From NCBI GenBank assembly GCA_015655075.1, contig JAATFT010000084.1, positions 83,936 to 147,935 on the forward strand: 64,000 nucleotides of DNA, in the 5' to 3' direction. Under the pieces are notes generated by a model that was not told where the DNA came from, ran no database searches, and was given only the letters and a program-made list of their open reading frames with translations. A program made the position numbers and the translations under genes. Origin of the DNA: Clostridiales bacterium. GTDB taxonomy: Bacteria; Bacillota; Clostridia; Lachnospirales; Lachnospiraceae. The first letter of the stretch is position 1, and the number at the start of each line of letters is the position of its first letter. This document shows positions 7,768-18,028 of the stretch, piece after piece.

Positions 7768-9930
7768 ATGAAAGATAAACTTTTTGGAGTACTACAACGT
7801 GTCGGCAGGTCCTTTATGCTGCCCATTGCCATATTGCCCATAGCAGGTTTATTCTTAGGAATCGGAGGGTCTTTTACCAATGAAACCATGCTTGAGACCT
7901 ATAATTTATTGAACCTTTTAGGACCAGGTACCTTTGCCTATGCCATTCTTTCCGTCCTTAAGGCAGCAGGTGCCATTGTATTTGACAATCTGCCCCTGAT
8001 TTTTGCCATGGGTGTCGCCATTGGAATGGCAAAAAGGGAAAAAGAGGTAGCGGCATTATCCGGTGCCATTGCATTTTTTGTTATGCATGCTTCAATCGGT
8101 GCAATGATTGATATTAACGGGGGATCGGAAGCTATGTTAGCCGGTTCAACTGCATCGGTGCTAGGTATTAATTCCCTTCAGATGGGGGTATTTGGCGGTA
8201 TTATTGTGGGACTTGGCGTTGCATCCTTACACAATCGTTATTATAAAATAGAACTTCCGCAGGTATTATCATTTTTTGGCGGTACCAGATTTATTCCAAT
8301 CATTTCAGCAGTTGTTTACTTAGTAGTAGGACTTTTGATGTTCTATATATGGCCAACGGTGCAAAGCGGCATCTATTCCGTGGGAAATCTGGTCCGCAAT
8401 TCCGGTTACGGCGGTACTATGTTATACGGAATTATGGAAAGGGCTTTAATTCCTTTTGGTTTACATCATGTATTCTATCTTCCCTTCTGGCAGACAGCGG
8501 TGGGGGGCACTGCAGAGGTAGGCGGCCAGCTGATTGAAGGGGCACAGAATATTTTCTTTGCGGAATTAGGAACAAGGGATATTGTTCATTTTAATGTAGA
8601 GGCAACCAGATTTATGTCCGGTAAATTCCCGTTTATGATTTTCGGTCTGCCGGGAGCGGCACTTGCCATGTATCGTTGTGCCAAGGACAGTAAGAAAAAA
8701 ATAGTGGGAGGGTTACTGCTTTCTGCAGCACTGACATCTATTTTAACCGGTATTACGGAACCTATTGAATTTACCTTCCTGTTTGTTGCACCTGTGCTTT
8801 ATGTCATACATTGTGTTTTCGCAGGAGCTTCATACATGTTTATGCACATGTTAAACGTTGGAGTGGGGATGACCTTCTCAGGCGGATTTATAGATTTGTT
8901 CCTGTTTGGTATATTACAGGGAAATGCGAAAACAAACTGGATTAATATTGTCCTGATCGGTGTTGTTTATTTTGTCGTTTATTATATTTTATTTAAATTT
9001 TTAATCTTGAAATTTAATTTTAAAACCCCAGGACGGGAAGAGGATGACGAGGAAACAAAGTTATATACAAGGGCTGATGTAAATGCGGCAAAAGAAAATA
9101 AGGCAAAAGCCGGTACACCTGGAAATGATGAGGTATCTGCAATAATAATCAGGGGCCTTGGCGGCAGCAATAATATCAGTGATGTGGACTGCTGTGCAAC
9201 AAGATTACGTATTACGGTAAATAATCCGGATATAATTAACGAAGAGGATTTAAAGCAAAGCGGAGCAGCCGGAATAATAAAAAAGGGTAACGGTATCCAG
9301 GTTATTTACGGACCCCGGGTAACCGTAATAAAATCCAACTTAGAGGATTATCTGGCAGATGGCAGCCATTCTTCAGAGGCAGCATCTGATGCCACTGGAA
9401 TGAAAGGGGCCCAGGAAGCAAATCAGGGCAAAGATGAGGGAAATGGTATAAGGAGGAATGAGAAGAAGGAAGCAAAAGAAATAATCATTTATTCACCGAT
9501 AGAAGGAAATGCAGTGGATCTGGAAACGGTCGGTGACGGAGTATTTTCAAGCGGTATGTTAGGCCAGGGAATTGCAATTGAACCGGGGAAAGGCCGTGCA
9601 GTAGCACCGGTTGCCGGAACGGTATCCGTGGCTTTTGAAACCAGACATGCAATCGGTATCACTTCAGAGGACGGAGTTGAAATTTTAATTCATATCGGTC
9701 TTGATACGGTCCAATTAAACGGCAAATATTATACTATCCATGTGAATGCTGGGGATCATGTGAATGTGGGGGATTTACTGGTGGAATTTGATATGGAAAA
9801 CATTAAAACGGAAGGTTATCCTGTGATCACACCAATCATTATAACCAATACCGCCGACTATAAACAGGTAAAACCCTTAAAGTTTGGTCAAGTGAAGGAG
9901 AAGGATGAATTAATTAAAATAAGCAGATAA
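7768..9930 (+). CDS. ptsG: PTS glucose-family EIICBA transporter
   Basis: The 720-residue membrane permease imports and phosphorylates a hexose, probably glucose. Domain order is IIC (residues about 1-430, starting with MLPIAILPIAGLF and holding the GITEPIEFTFLF motif), IIB (about 455-535, phospho-Cys 476 in CCATRLR) and IIA (about 570-720, His 642 in LIHIGLDTV). The ATG at 7768 follows GGAGGAATTTTTA; an ATG at 7753 overlaps the ribosome site. The order C-B-A and the upstream GlcT-type control fit ptsG, though N-acetylglucosamine permeases share this architecture. The linker before IIA is Glu/Lys-rich. Its IIA domain could serve MurP at 52984-54405, which has none (inference). Confidence 0.88.
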   Translation: MKDKLFGVLQRVGRSFMLPIAILPIAGLFLGIGGSFTNETMLETYNLLNLLGPGTFAYAILSVLKAAGAIVFDNLPLIFAMGVAIGMAKREKEVAALSGAIAFFVMHASIGAMIDINGGSEAMLAGSTASVLGINSLQMGVFGGIIVGLGVASLHNRYYKIELPQVLSFFGGTRFIPIISAVVYLVVGLLMFYIWPTVQSGIYSVGNLVRNSGYGGTMLYGIMERALIPFGLHHVFYLPFWQTAVGGTAEVGGQLIEGAQNIFFAELGTRDIVHFNVEATRFMSGKFPFMIFGLPGAALAMYRCAKDSKKKIVGGLLLSAALTSILTGITEPIEFTFLFVAPVLYVIHCVFAGASYMFMHMLNVGVGMTFSGGFIDLFLFGILQGNAKTNWINIVLIGVVYFVVYYILFKFLILKFNFKTPGREEDDEETKLYTRADVNAAKENKAKAGTPGNDEVSAIIIRGLGGSNNISDVDCCATRLRITVNNPDIINEEDLKQSGAAGIIKKGNGIQVIYGPRVTVIKSNLEDYLADGSHSSEAASDATGMKGAQEANQGKDEGNGIRRNEKKEAKEIIIYSPIEGNAVDLETVGDGVFSSGMLGQGIAIEPGKGRAVAPVAGTVSVAFETRHAIGITSEDGVEILIHIGLDTVQLNGKYYTIHVNAGDHVNVGDLLVEFDMENIKTEGYPVITPIIITNTADYKQVKPLKFGQVKEKDELIKISR

Positions 9931-10318
9931 TTGTATTAGTTATAAGCTAAGGTGAATAGGCCTATGACCGAATGAAATAAAATAACAAAAATAGATAAAA
10001 GAAGAGTAAGCCTAAGTAAAATTGGTAAATCAGATAATAAAGGAATATAAAAATAGGGAACGTGCTTTGTAATTTGGGATTTAACCGAAATTATAAGCAC
10101 GTTCATTTATTATTAGCCGGAACGTTTCAAAATAGCATTAATAGCTTCTGATTATTTGTAACGGTCCTCTTATTAATTTTATGAGAACAGCAATTTTTAC
10201 CAGGTCAAATAATCTGGACGTTGTGATTCATTATTAAGGAAAAGTTTTATTTCGTAATAAAGCGGAACAGGCGTGTAAGGGATCTATATCAGGAGAAAGG
10301 ATATTCCCTGTTTTAATC
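9931..10318. other. Intergenic space between convergent ptsG and adh
   Basis: About 390 bp, AT-rich, without a supportable gene on either strand. It holds the hairpin at 10058-10104. Otherwise I see nothing. Confidence 0.6.
10058..10104. terminator. Probable bidirectional terminator
   Basis: GAACGTGCTT (left) pairs with AAGCACGTTC-type right arm, and further TGTAATTT/AAATTATA pairing extends the stem. It lies between two convergent genes; T runs are weak. Confidence 0.55.
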
Positions 10319-11491
10319 TTAAAAATCGACTTCTGTTCCATAATAAGTACAGGCAAGTAATTTTTCCATTTCCTTCGGAGTTACAGGTCTGGGATTGGAA
10401 CCGGTACAAGCATCACTAATTGCTAATTCAGCAATGGCTGCAACCTTTTCTAAAAATTCATCCTCCTTAATACCAAAATCTTTTAAAGTCTTGGGAATAT
10501 TAAGCTTTACGTTATATTCGTCTATTTTATCACAAAGGGCTTTTACACATTCCGCATCCGTTCCTGTAATTCCCACGTTTTTTGCAATATCGGCGTAACG
10601 TTTTTCGGCGCATTTTGCGTTAAATTTAATTACATAGGGAAGATAGATGGCATTGGCACACCCGTGAGGTATATGTCCGGTTGAAAAAGCCGCTCCGGTT
10701 TTATGCGCCATGGAATGAACAATACCTAAAAGTGCATTGGAGAATGCCTGCCCGGCCAGACACTGTGCGTAATGCATTTGTTCTCTTGCCGTCTTGTCAC
10801 CCTGATAAGAGGCGGGAAGATATTCAAATACCATCTGGATTGCTTTTAAAGCCAGGGGATCGGTAAAGGGACTGTTAAGGGTGGATACATAAGCCTCCGT
10901 CGCATGGGTCAGTGCGTCCATACCGGTATGGGCCGCTAAGGTGGGGGGCATGGTTTGGGCTAAGGCAGGATCTACGATTGCAATATCAGGAGTGATATTA
11001 AAATCGGCTAAAGGATATTTAATGCCCTTTGCATAGTCCGTAATTACGGAAAATGCCGTTACTTCCGTAGCGGTACCGGAGGTAGAGGGAATTGCAATGA
11101 ATTTCGCCTTCTGTCTTAACGTCGGGAAGGAAAAGGGCTTTATAATTTCATCAAAGGTGGTATCCGGATATTCATAAAATACCCACATTGCTTTAGCGGC
11201 ATCAATAGGGGAGCCGCCTCCCATGCCGATAATCCAGTCCGGTTCATATTCCCTCATGGCAGCGGCGCCTTTCATTACCGTTTCCACGGAAGGGTCCGGT
11301 TCCACATTTTCAAATAACCTGGTTTCAATTCCAGCTTCCGTTAAATAATTAACTGCTTTATCTACAAAACCGAACCTTTTCATGGAACCGCCGCCTAAAA
11401 CCAGGATGGCTTTTTTCCCTTTTATGTTCTTAAGCTGTTCTAACGCGCCATTTCCATAGTACATATCTCGGGGTAATGTGTATCTCATCAT
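10319..11491 (-). CDS. Iron-containing alcohol dehydrogenase (type III)
   Basis: The 390-residue enzyme is of the Fe-ADH family, which uses NAD(P)H to reduce aldehydes such as butyraldehyde, acetaldehyde or 3-hydroxypropionaldehyde. Visible features are GGGSPIDAAKAM (nucleotide binding) and the metal ligands in AHTGMDALTHATEAY, GIVHSMAHKTG and GHIPHGCANA. The start at 11491 begins MMRYTLPR and sits after GGAGGATTATATC; the frame extends 15 codons upstream without a site. A Rex-like operator and good promoter lie just upstream, suggesting induction at high NADH/NAD. It is a single gene facing the PTS operon. Precise substrate unknown. Confidence 0.88.
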   Translation of the reverse strand: MMRYTLPRDMYYGNGALEQLKNIKGKKAILVLGGGSMKRFGFVDKAVNYLTEAGIETRLFENVEPDPSVETVMKGAAAMREYEPDWIIGMGGGSPIDAAKAMWVFYEYPDTTFDEIIKPFSFPTLRQKAKFIAIPSTSGTATEVTAFSVITDYAKGIKYPLADFNITPDIAIVDPALAQTMPPTLAAHTGMDALTHATEAYVSTLNSPFTDPLALKAIQMVFEYLPASYQGDKTAREQMHYAQCLAGQAFSNALLGIVHSMAHKTGAAFSTGHIPHGCANAIYLPYVIKFNAKCAEKRYADIAKNVGITGTDAECVKALCDKIDEYNVKLNIPKTLKDFGIKEDEFLEKVAAIAELAISDACTGSNPRPVTPKEMEKLLACTYYGTEVDF

Positions 11492-11541
11492 GATATAATC
11501 CTCCTTATAAATGTTTTGCTTGTTTATGACCTTCACAAAAC

Positions 11542-11570
11542 ATTATAACATTGTTAATAAATTAACACAA
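11542..11570 (-). promoter_or_regulatory. Promoter of the alcohol dehydrogenase gene
   Basis: Read on the minus strand: TTGTGT (11570-11565), 17-base spacer, TATAAT (11547-11542). Confidence 0.7.
11551..11568 (-). promoter_or_regulatory. Rex-like redox operator
   Basis: TTGTTAATAAATTAACAC matches the clostridial Rex consensus TTGTTAANNNNTTAACAA at all but the last base. It covers the spacer of the promoter, so bound Rex would block transcription. Confidence 0.65.
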
Positions 11571-11793
11571 TAGTAATTTTTAATATTTAATTATTATTAA
11601 ATCCCTTTGAATTGTACTATTACATAGAAGATTTTCAGTCTGGTAATTATTCATCTTGTACTGATTGAATTTATGAAGCAAATCCACACTTTTATTTGGC
11701 AGCTTCGCCAGTAAATTTTTATATATAATGTGTATCCCAAGAGCTATTTCCTGTATCCTGATGTCCTGAAAGTGATTTAAATATCTAATTTTT

Positions 11794-14076
11794 TTATCTC
11801 CGGTATTCTTTCGGCGTGATTCCGGTAATCTTTAAGAAATTCCTGCGGAATGACCTGGAATTAGAGAAACCAACCATATTTGCGATTTCATCAATATTAT
11901 AATCACTGGATTTTAGCAGATCTTTTGCATGGTTAATCCGTACCGTATTAATAAAGGTAAGCAGGCCTGCGAAATTTTCATCTTTAAATAATTTGGACAT
12001 ATATTTCGGGGTCAGATCTATTGCATCTGCTATGGTTGCAATATTCATATTACAATCACTGTAATTTGCATTCACATAATCTTTGATTTTGCAGATTAAG
12101 GAACTGTTAATATTTTCTTTGGATATGGTTTTAGCTCCGCAAAAGAAACGGAGCAAGGATATAAATTGATTTTGCAGGTCAATCTTGTCTTCACATTGCA
12201 GCAATCGTTTTAAATGTAATTCCAGGGATTCCTTCTCTAAATTATTCATAAAATTATCAAAGTTTATCAGCAGGGAATTAATAAGTGAAAATATAAGGTA
12301 CTGGCTCTTAGTGAAGGTAAGTTCTGCCATGGTTTGTCCTGAAAAAAATTGGGTTGTCAGGTTTAGGGCGTCTTCAAGTTTTCTTTGTACAATGGCAACC
12401 TTGATCTGCCGATTGAATTCTGTCTTTGCTTCATTGGCACTGCTATTGATTTTGGTTAATTCAGAGACCTTTAATACACCGGTCTGACCTACAATGTGAC
12501 GATATTCGAAGGCGTTTAAAATATCGACATAGTGGGAGGACATGCGGTTAGAATTCTGAAAGGTATCCCCAATGGTAATTGACAGTTCCATATTAAACTT
12601 CTCCGAGAAAAATTCATATAACTGGTTAAAATACAGCTGGCTCTTTGAAAGCCAAAGTTCTTCCTCTGCATTGTCGATCAGGAATATGAATATGTGGAAC
12701 AGGCCGTCTATTACTTTTTGATAATGGAATTCATTATTTAGGATGTCATCCATAATGTTATAGATGGCAAAGGACAGCAGGGCAAAATGGGTCATGCAGT
12801 CTTTTTCAGACAGACACTGGTTCGTATCCATATACACGGAAACAATGGCAAAGCTTTTATTCCTGCATTCTAAGTCCAGGGATTCAACAATATCATTTTC
12901 GCTGAGATGGAAATCCCGGCCCTTTAATTTTGATAAAAAATATATTTCTTTGGCAGTTTCTGAAAAGGTGCCGATTTTTCTTTTCATATTCAGGTTTTCC
13001 TTATGCAGGGAGTTATAATACTGTTCCATCAGCTCAAATTCATTAAAGGCGGGATAAATATTGCCTGAGGGAATTTCTTCTATAATTTTTTTTACGGGCT
13101 GATAATTCTTTTTTTGTGTAATGAATATAAACAGGAGGCCTATGAAAAAGGATAGGATAATGCTGAGTAAGGTTACGTTTCTGACTACCAGTGCATTATT
13201 TAAGTAAAGGCTGGAGGGGGTGCATATTAAATAAATCCAGTCGGTTACTTCAGAATTTATATAGGAATATATGTAATACCCGTCATTAAAGAGTTTTACC
13301 TTGCTCATAGGGCCGTTGCCTTCCTTAAGGATATGGTGGAGGAAGGGTTCAGTGCCTATAGAGGCTCCGAATTGCTGTAATATTGTACCGTTGCCGTCTA
13401 AAATAAAAAATGAACTGTTCTTGCTGCTCTCTAAATTAGAATCAATAAAACTACAGGGAGTGGATACCAGTATATTGTATTTAGACTCATCCTTATAAAT
13501 AAAAGGGCTGGTACAGGCATAAACAAAAGAGTCTCTGCCAAAGTTAGGATAGCTGCAGTAAGGTGAGACAAAAAATACCCCGCGGGAATAGTTCCGGTTC
13601 AGTAAGGATTCCCATTGTTCCAAGGTTATTTCCGTATTTTTTAAGTAGGTTAATGTATTAAAAATGGAAGAAGGGATGTTGGCAGTGTTATTGGTTACCA
13701 TATAGTCCTTTAAGGGTATGTAGAGCAGGATATCGAGGTCAGAATATACATAACTGTAATTATTCAGTTTGGAATAGCAGTTTTGTGCTTCGTCCCAGAA
13801 GGTTTCCATGTCAAAGGAATTAACCAGTGATTTTATGCCGGAATCCAATAAAAGCAGCTGGTTTAAATTCATTATGCTCCGTAATTTCATATCGATTGTA
13901 TACTGTATATTTTTTAATACGGTTTCATTGGCAGCATTAATCTGTCTGCTGATAATTTTGCGGCTGAAAAAGTAATTTACAATGATGCTGATGCAGGGTA
14001 TCAGCAGTATCAGGATACAGGAAAGGATCCAGCGGACTAAGATTTTATTTCTGTGCTTTTTATTTATTAAAAACAT
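11794..14076 (-). CDS. Membrane sensor AraC-family regulator (YesS/YtdP-like)
   Basis: A 760-residue protein with a transmembrane helix at about 12-34, a large extracytoplasmic region, a second helix at about 299-321, a cytoplasmic linker and a C-terminal AraC double helix-turn-helix (about 660-760; NIATIADAIDLTPKYMSKLF, then NIDEIANMVGFSNSRSFRR). This layout is that of regulators divergent from Lpl/Ytc-type oligosaccharide importers, such as B. subtilis YesS, which senses pectin fragments. It lies divergent from such an importer (14435-18028) and probably activates the pectin locus. Ribosome site GGAGGGAAAG precedes the ATG. The ligand is unknown. Confidence 0.85.
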   Translation of the reverse strand: MFLINKKHRNKILVRWILSCILILLIPCISIIVNYFFSRKIISRQINAANETVLKNIQYTIDMKLRSIMNLNQLLLLDSGIKSLVNSFDMETFWDEAQNCYSKLNNYSYVYSDLDILLYIPLKDYMVTNNTANIPSSIFNTLTYLKNTEITLEQWESLLNRNYSRGVFFVSPYCSYPNFGRDSFVYACTSPFIYKDESKYNILVSTPCSFIDSNLESSKNSSFFILDGNGTILQQFGASIGTEPFLHHILKEGNGPMSKVKLFNDGYYIYSYINSEVTDWIYLICTPSSLYLNNALVVRNVTLLSIILSFFIGLLFIFITQKKNYQPVKKIIEEIPSGNIYPAFNEFELMEQYYNSLHKENLNMKRKIGTFSETAKEIYFLSKLKGRDFHLSENDIVESLDLECRNKSFAIVSVYMDTNQCLSEKDCMTHFALLSFAIYNIMDDILNNEFHYQKVIDGLFHIFIFLIDNAEEELWLSKSQLYFNQLYEFFSEKFNMELSITIGDTFQNSNRMSSHYVDILNAFEYRHIVGQTGVLKVSELTKINSSANEAKTEFNRQIKVAIVQRKLEDALNLTTQFFSGQTMAELTFTKSQYLIFSLINSLLINFDNFMNNLEKESLELHLKRLLQCEDKIDLQNQFISLLRFFCGAKTISKENINSSLICKIKDYVNANYSDCNMNIATIADAIDLTPKYMSKLFKDENFAGLLTFINTVRINHAKDLLKSSDYNIDEIANMVGFSNSRSFRRNFLKITGITPKEYRR

Positions 14077-14434
14077 TGATAATACTTTCCCTCCTCTCTC
14101 ATTTTATAATGGCACTGAGTAAGGAAATGGATTCCTGTGGAATTCACCTCAATAATTATTATAGTTAGGAAAAGTGAAAAAGTCGAGGTCAAAAGGACTA
14201 AAAAATGGACATAATGTACAATCCGGCAGTCTGTTTTTACATTTTGTCCGGAGGTTATAAACTGTCACTATACAAAAGTCCGTAAAAGAAATAAGCTGTA
14301 TGTGGTTACTTCATTGTATAAACTGGCAATGATGCAATCCTCCGGGGACAGCCGGGATACCGGATGAGATGCAATTGCAATGAATATAATGATTAAAAAA
14401 TCAGGTGATGAAATAACAGGAGGTAAAGGTATTT
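14077..14434. other. Divergent regulatory region of the pectin locus
   Basis: About 358 bp between the sensor-regulator (minus) and the binding-protein gene (plus). It should hold both promoters; besides the inverted repeat at 14207-14249 I cannot assign boxes with confidence. Confidence 0.5.
14207..14249. promoter_or_regulatory. Inverted repeat, possible AraC operator
   Basis: GGACATAATGTA (14207-14218) and TACATTTTGTCC (14238-14249) are inverted copies with one mismatch, separated by 19 bases. It lies in the divergent promoter region. Confidence 0.4.
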
Positions 14435-16084
14435 ATGGAAAAAGATAAAAAAAGGGTGAGCGTTCTTATTTTAATTCTTGCCATGATGTCAATTAGTATT
14501 TTTGCATGTGGTAAAAAAGCAGACGATTTAACATCGGGTAAACAAGACGGTATACAGACAAGTGAAACGGACGGCGAAAACAAGGAAAGACCAGCGGAGA
14601 TATCCTATCCCTTAATAAACAGCGGGAAATTGACTTTCGGGATGGTAATGAGCAGTGCCTGGTCAGATCGCTTTAATAACTTTATGGACCTTCCCTTAGG
14701 AAAAGCATTATCGGAACAGACCGGTATTGAAATTGAAATGGTACATGTGGAAAATAACACCGCAATGAATCTTTTAATTGCCTCCGGCAATCTGCCCGAT
14801 ATTATTTTATTTAATTTCCAGAGCCAATATACGGGCGGAGAGGCAAAGGCTATTGATGACGGGGTAATCTATCCGTTAACCGGTGATTTTCTGGCGGAGA
14901 ATGCGCCGGAGTATTGGAAGGTACTTAACAGTGATGAAGATTATATGCGGGGAAGTACCACACCGGAGAAGGAAGTATATGGCTTTACCTTTATTTTGGG
15001 GGATGAGGAATTAAAAACGGGATATGGACTTACCGTAAGAGATGACTGGTGTAAGGAATTAGGAATTGAATTACCGGAAACACCGGAGGAATTTTATAAT
15101 ATGCTGGCTGCTTTCCGTGACCGGAAAGGAGTGGCAGCCCCGTTATCCGTATGCAGCGACGATATAGAGAGCCTGCTTGACAGAGGAATTATAACTTCTG
15201 CCTTTGACCTGGTAACCAGGGATATCTACATGGAAGATAAACAGGTACAAATCGGTTATGCGCAGGAAGAATATAAGGATGTACTGGTATATTTAAATAA
15301 ATTATATTCCGGGGGCCTGCTTGATGCGAACTTTTCAACCCTTGACAGTGCAACAGTTACCTCCAATATTTTATCCGGACAGTCCGGTGCTGCAAGCGGT
15401 GCCTTAAACGGTGGATTAGGAACCTGGCTGCAGACTAATAAAGAGGTGGAAAATTATAGTCTTGCAGGAATCCATAACCTGGTAAAAAACCGTGGGGACA
15501 AGGCTCTTTACGGACATTACAATACGGATGTGGTAGGCGGTACGGCTGTTATTACCAGTACCAGCAGGAATAAGGAACTGGCAGCAAAATTACTGAATTT
15601 CGGATATACGGAAGCAGGCCATATGCTGTACAATTTCGGAGTGGAGGGGGAAAGCTATGAATTGGTAAACGGATATCCGACTTATACGGATTACATTATG
15701 AATAACCCGGGTGGATTATCCAAGCAGCAGGCAATGAGTGAATATATCCTGGCCTTTGGCAACGGCCCTTTTGTCCAGGATAAAAGATATTTGGAGCAGT
15801 ACGCAGATCTTCCGGAACAAAAGCAGGCAATGGAAATCTGGATGGATAATGATGCGGCTCTTTATAAACTGCCGAGAATTTCAATAAATGCTGACTCCAT
15901 ATCGGAATACAGCAGTATTTTAAGTGACATTAAAACCTATTTGGATGAAATGACAATTAAATTCATCAGGGGAACGGAATCCCTGGATAATTATGACGGG
16001 TACCTGGCAAGGCTGGATGAAATGGGGATTGAACGTATCAGGGAAATTGTACAGGATGCGGTAGACGAATATTATTCGCGTTAA
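14435..16084 (+). CDS. ABC importer solute-binding lipoprotein (LplA/YtcQ-like)
   Basis: The 549-residue extracellular lipoprotein has an N-terminal signal with lipobox IFAC (Cys 25). Its length and the early GKLTFGMVMSS segment match the large binding proteins of the LplA/YtcQ group, which capture oligosaccharides derived from pectin or similar polymers. Two permease genes follow, and enzymes for rhamnogalacturonan breakdown lie downstream. No ATPase is encoded here, as usual for this group, which shares an MsmX-type ATPase. The ATG follows GGAGGTAAAGGTATTT. Substrate inferred only from neighbours. Confidence 0.87.
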   Translation: MEKDKKRVSVLILILAMMSISIFACGKKADDLTSGKQDGIQTSETDGENKERPAEISYPLINSGKLTFGMVMSSAWSDRFNNFMDLPLGKALSEQTGIEIEMVHVENNTAMNLLIASGNLPDIILFNFQSQYTGGEAKAIDDGVIYPLTGDFLAENAPEYWKVLNSDEDYMRGSTTPEKEVYGFTFILGDEELKTGYGLTVRDDWCKELGIELPETPEEFYNMLAAFRDRKGVAAPLSVCSDDIESLLDRGIITSAFDLVTRDIYMEDKQVQIGYAQEEYKDVLVYLNKLYSGGLLDANFSTLDSATVTSNILSGQSGAASGALNGGLGTWLQTNKEVENYSLAGIHNLVKNRGDKALYGHYNTDVVGGTAVITSTSRNKELAAKLLNFGYTEAGHMLYNFGVEGESYELVNGYPTYTDYIMNNPGGLSKQQAMSEYILAFGNGPFVQDKRYLEQYADLPEQKQAMEIWMDNDAALYKLPRISINADSISEYSSILSDIKTYLDEMTIKFIRGTESLDNYDGYLARLDEMGIERIREIVQDAVDEYYSR

Positions 16085-16186
16085 GTATGATATCTGGCTG
16101 TCCCCGGGACTTTCCCGGCAGTCAGACCCTTCACCCATTATTTAAGCAATATCGCAAGCCGGCCTGTGATATGGAAAGGTATAAAG

Positions 16187-17137
16187 ATGGCAAGGAAAAT
16201 AAAAGGAAAGGCTCCCCTCAGCCTTCGGTTACAAAAAGATATGAAAAGAAATTACGGCGCATATTTCATTTTTCTCCCGGTAGCGGTTTATTATATATTG
16301 TTTGCTTATAAACCGATGTATGGAATACTGATTGCCTTTAAGGATTATTCGCCCATGAAAGGGGTATTGGGAAGTCCATGGGCGCAAATGAACGGATTTG
16401 CACATTTCAGAAATTTTTTCGATTCGTTTTATTTTATACGGATTTTAAAAAATACACTGATTATCAGTTTTTCAACATTATTGGTTACTTTTCCGGCACC
16501 CATTATTTTAGCTCTGATTTTAAACGAGGTAAGCTGTAAATCCTATAAAAAAACCATACAGACAATCTCCTATATGCCCCACTTCATATCACTGGTGGTG
16601 ATTTGCAGCATGATCCGTTTATTTGTTTCTGATTCCGGATTTATTACAAATATATTATCAGACTTAGGGATAACGGAAGGCAACATTTCCCTTCTGACAA
16701 AGAAAAATTATTTTGTTCCTATTTATGTAATATCTGGTTTATGGCAGAGCATTGGCTGGAACAGCATTATTTATATATCCGCGTTATCCGCACTGGATCA
16801 GGAGTTGTATGAAGCGGCAAGGATTGACGGCGCCAACAGATGGAAACAAATTGTACATGTTACAATACCTGGTCTGATGCCAACCATTATAATGTTGTTG
16901 ATATTAAGGATCGGACAGGTCATGAGCGTGGGACATGAAAAAGTCATTTTATTGTATAATGAGGAAATTTATGAGATTGCGGATGTCATATCCACTTATG
17001 TTTACCGCAAAGGTTTATTGGAATATAACTGGAGTTTCAGTACCGCGGTGGGATTGTTTAATTCCGGCATTAATTTTGCATTAGTAATTATGTCTAATAA
17101 AATATCAAAAAAGACAATGGATATGGGATTGTGGTAG
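16187..17137 (+). CDS. ABC importer permease (LplB-like)
   Basis: A 316-residue permease with about six membrane helices and the EAA loop motif EAARIDGANRWKQIVHVTIP that contacts the ATPase. This is the first permease of an LplB/YteP-type sugar importer. I use the ATG at 16187 (MARKIKG), which follows GGAAAGGTATAAAG; a GTG at 16166 lies ahead of that site. It is 100 bp after the binding protein and 9 bp before the second permease. Confidence 0.88.
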   Translation: MARKIKGKAPLSLRLQKDMKRNYGAYFIFLPVAVYYILFAYKPMYGILIAFKDYSPMKGVLGSPWAQMNGFAHFRNFFDSFYFIRILKNTLIISFSTLLVTFPAPIILALILNEVSCKSYKKTIQTISYMPHFISLVVICSMIRLFVSDSGFITNILSDLGITEGNISLLTKKNYFVPIYVISGLWQSIGWNSIIYISALSALDQELYEAARIDGANRWKQIVHVTIPGLMPTIIMLLILRIGQVMSVGHEKVILLYNEEIYEIADVISTYVYRKGLLEYNWSFSTAVGLFNSGINFALVIMSNKISKKTMDMGLW

Positions 17138-17146
17138 GAGGAAGTC

Positions 17147-18028
17147 ATGAAATATAAAAACAGGGCATATACGGTATTTACTTTTTTTAATTATTTGGTT
17201 TTGGGTTTTTTAGGCATTGCCTGCCTGTATCCATTTTATTATGTCATAATTGCGTCAATCAGCGATCCGGTGAAATTAATTGCATACGACGGCCTGCTGC
17301 TTACTCCCTTAAAAAATATTACCCTGGCAGGCTACAGGCTGGTACTTAGCAATAAACTGGTATTATCGGGCTATAAAAATACCCTTATCATCCTTTTTAT
17401 CGGGCTGACGATTAATCTTATTTTAACAATTATGGGAGCTTATGTATTATCCCTTAAGGATCTGTTGCTGCGTAAACCGCTGACTATTTTTGTTATTATT
17501 ACCATGTATTTCAGCGGCGGCATGATTCCCTCCTATCTGAATGTCCGTGATCTGGGAATGATGGACTCCTTATTATCCTTAATTATCCCGGAGGCTGTTA
17601 CAACCGGTAATTTAATTATTATGAGAAGTGCTTTTCTTGCAGTACCGGACAGCCTGTCGGAGGCTGCCAGGATGGATGGGGCAACCCATTTACAAATACT
17701 TACGAAAGTCATGATACCTCTGGCAAAGGCTACCATAGCCGTTATGGTGCTTTATTATGGGGTTGCCCATTGGAATGCATGGTTTAATGCTTCCATTTAT
17801 TTACGTTCCAGTGATAAGTATCCCTTGCAGCTGGTGCTTAGAAATATATTGATTGAAGGGCAAGCCAATGAGATGCTGGCGGATGTGGGGATGAGGGAAT
17901 CCCCTCAGACGCTGCAGTTAATCAAATATGCACTGATCGTGGTAAGTGCGGCTCCAATCATGTGTATATATCCCTTCCTTCAAAAATTTTTTGAAAAAGG
18001 CGTTATGATCGGGGCTGTAAAAGGATGA
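17147..18028 (+). CDS. ABC importer permease (LplC/YtcP-like)
   Basis: A 293-residue second permease, six predicted helices, with the EAA motif SEAARMDGATHLQILTKVMI and the C-terminal EKGVMIGAVKG tail typical of LplC/YtcP proteins. It forms the membrane channel with the preceding permease. The ATG follows AGGAGGAAGTC. End of the importer operon; the next gene is on the other strand and I see no strong terminator in the 130-bp gap. Confidence 0.88.
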   Translation: MKYKNRAYTVFTFFNYLVLGFLGIACLYPFYYVIIASISDPVKLIAYDGLLLTPLKNITLAGYRLVLSNKLVLSGYKNTLIILFIGLTINLILTIMGAYVLSLKDLLLRKPLTIFVIITMYFSGGMIPSYLNVRDLGMMDSLLSLIIPEAVTTGNLIIMRSAFLAVPDSLSEAARMDGATHLQILTKVMIPLAKATIAVMVLYYGVAHWNAWFNASIYLRSSDKYPLQLVLRNILIEGQANEMLADVGMRESPQTLQLIKYALIVVSAAPIMCIYPFLQKFFEKGVMIGAVKG

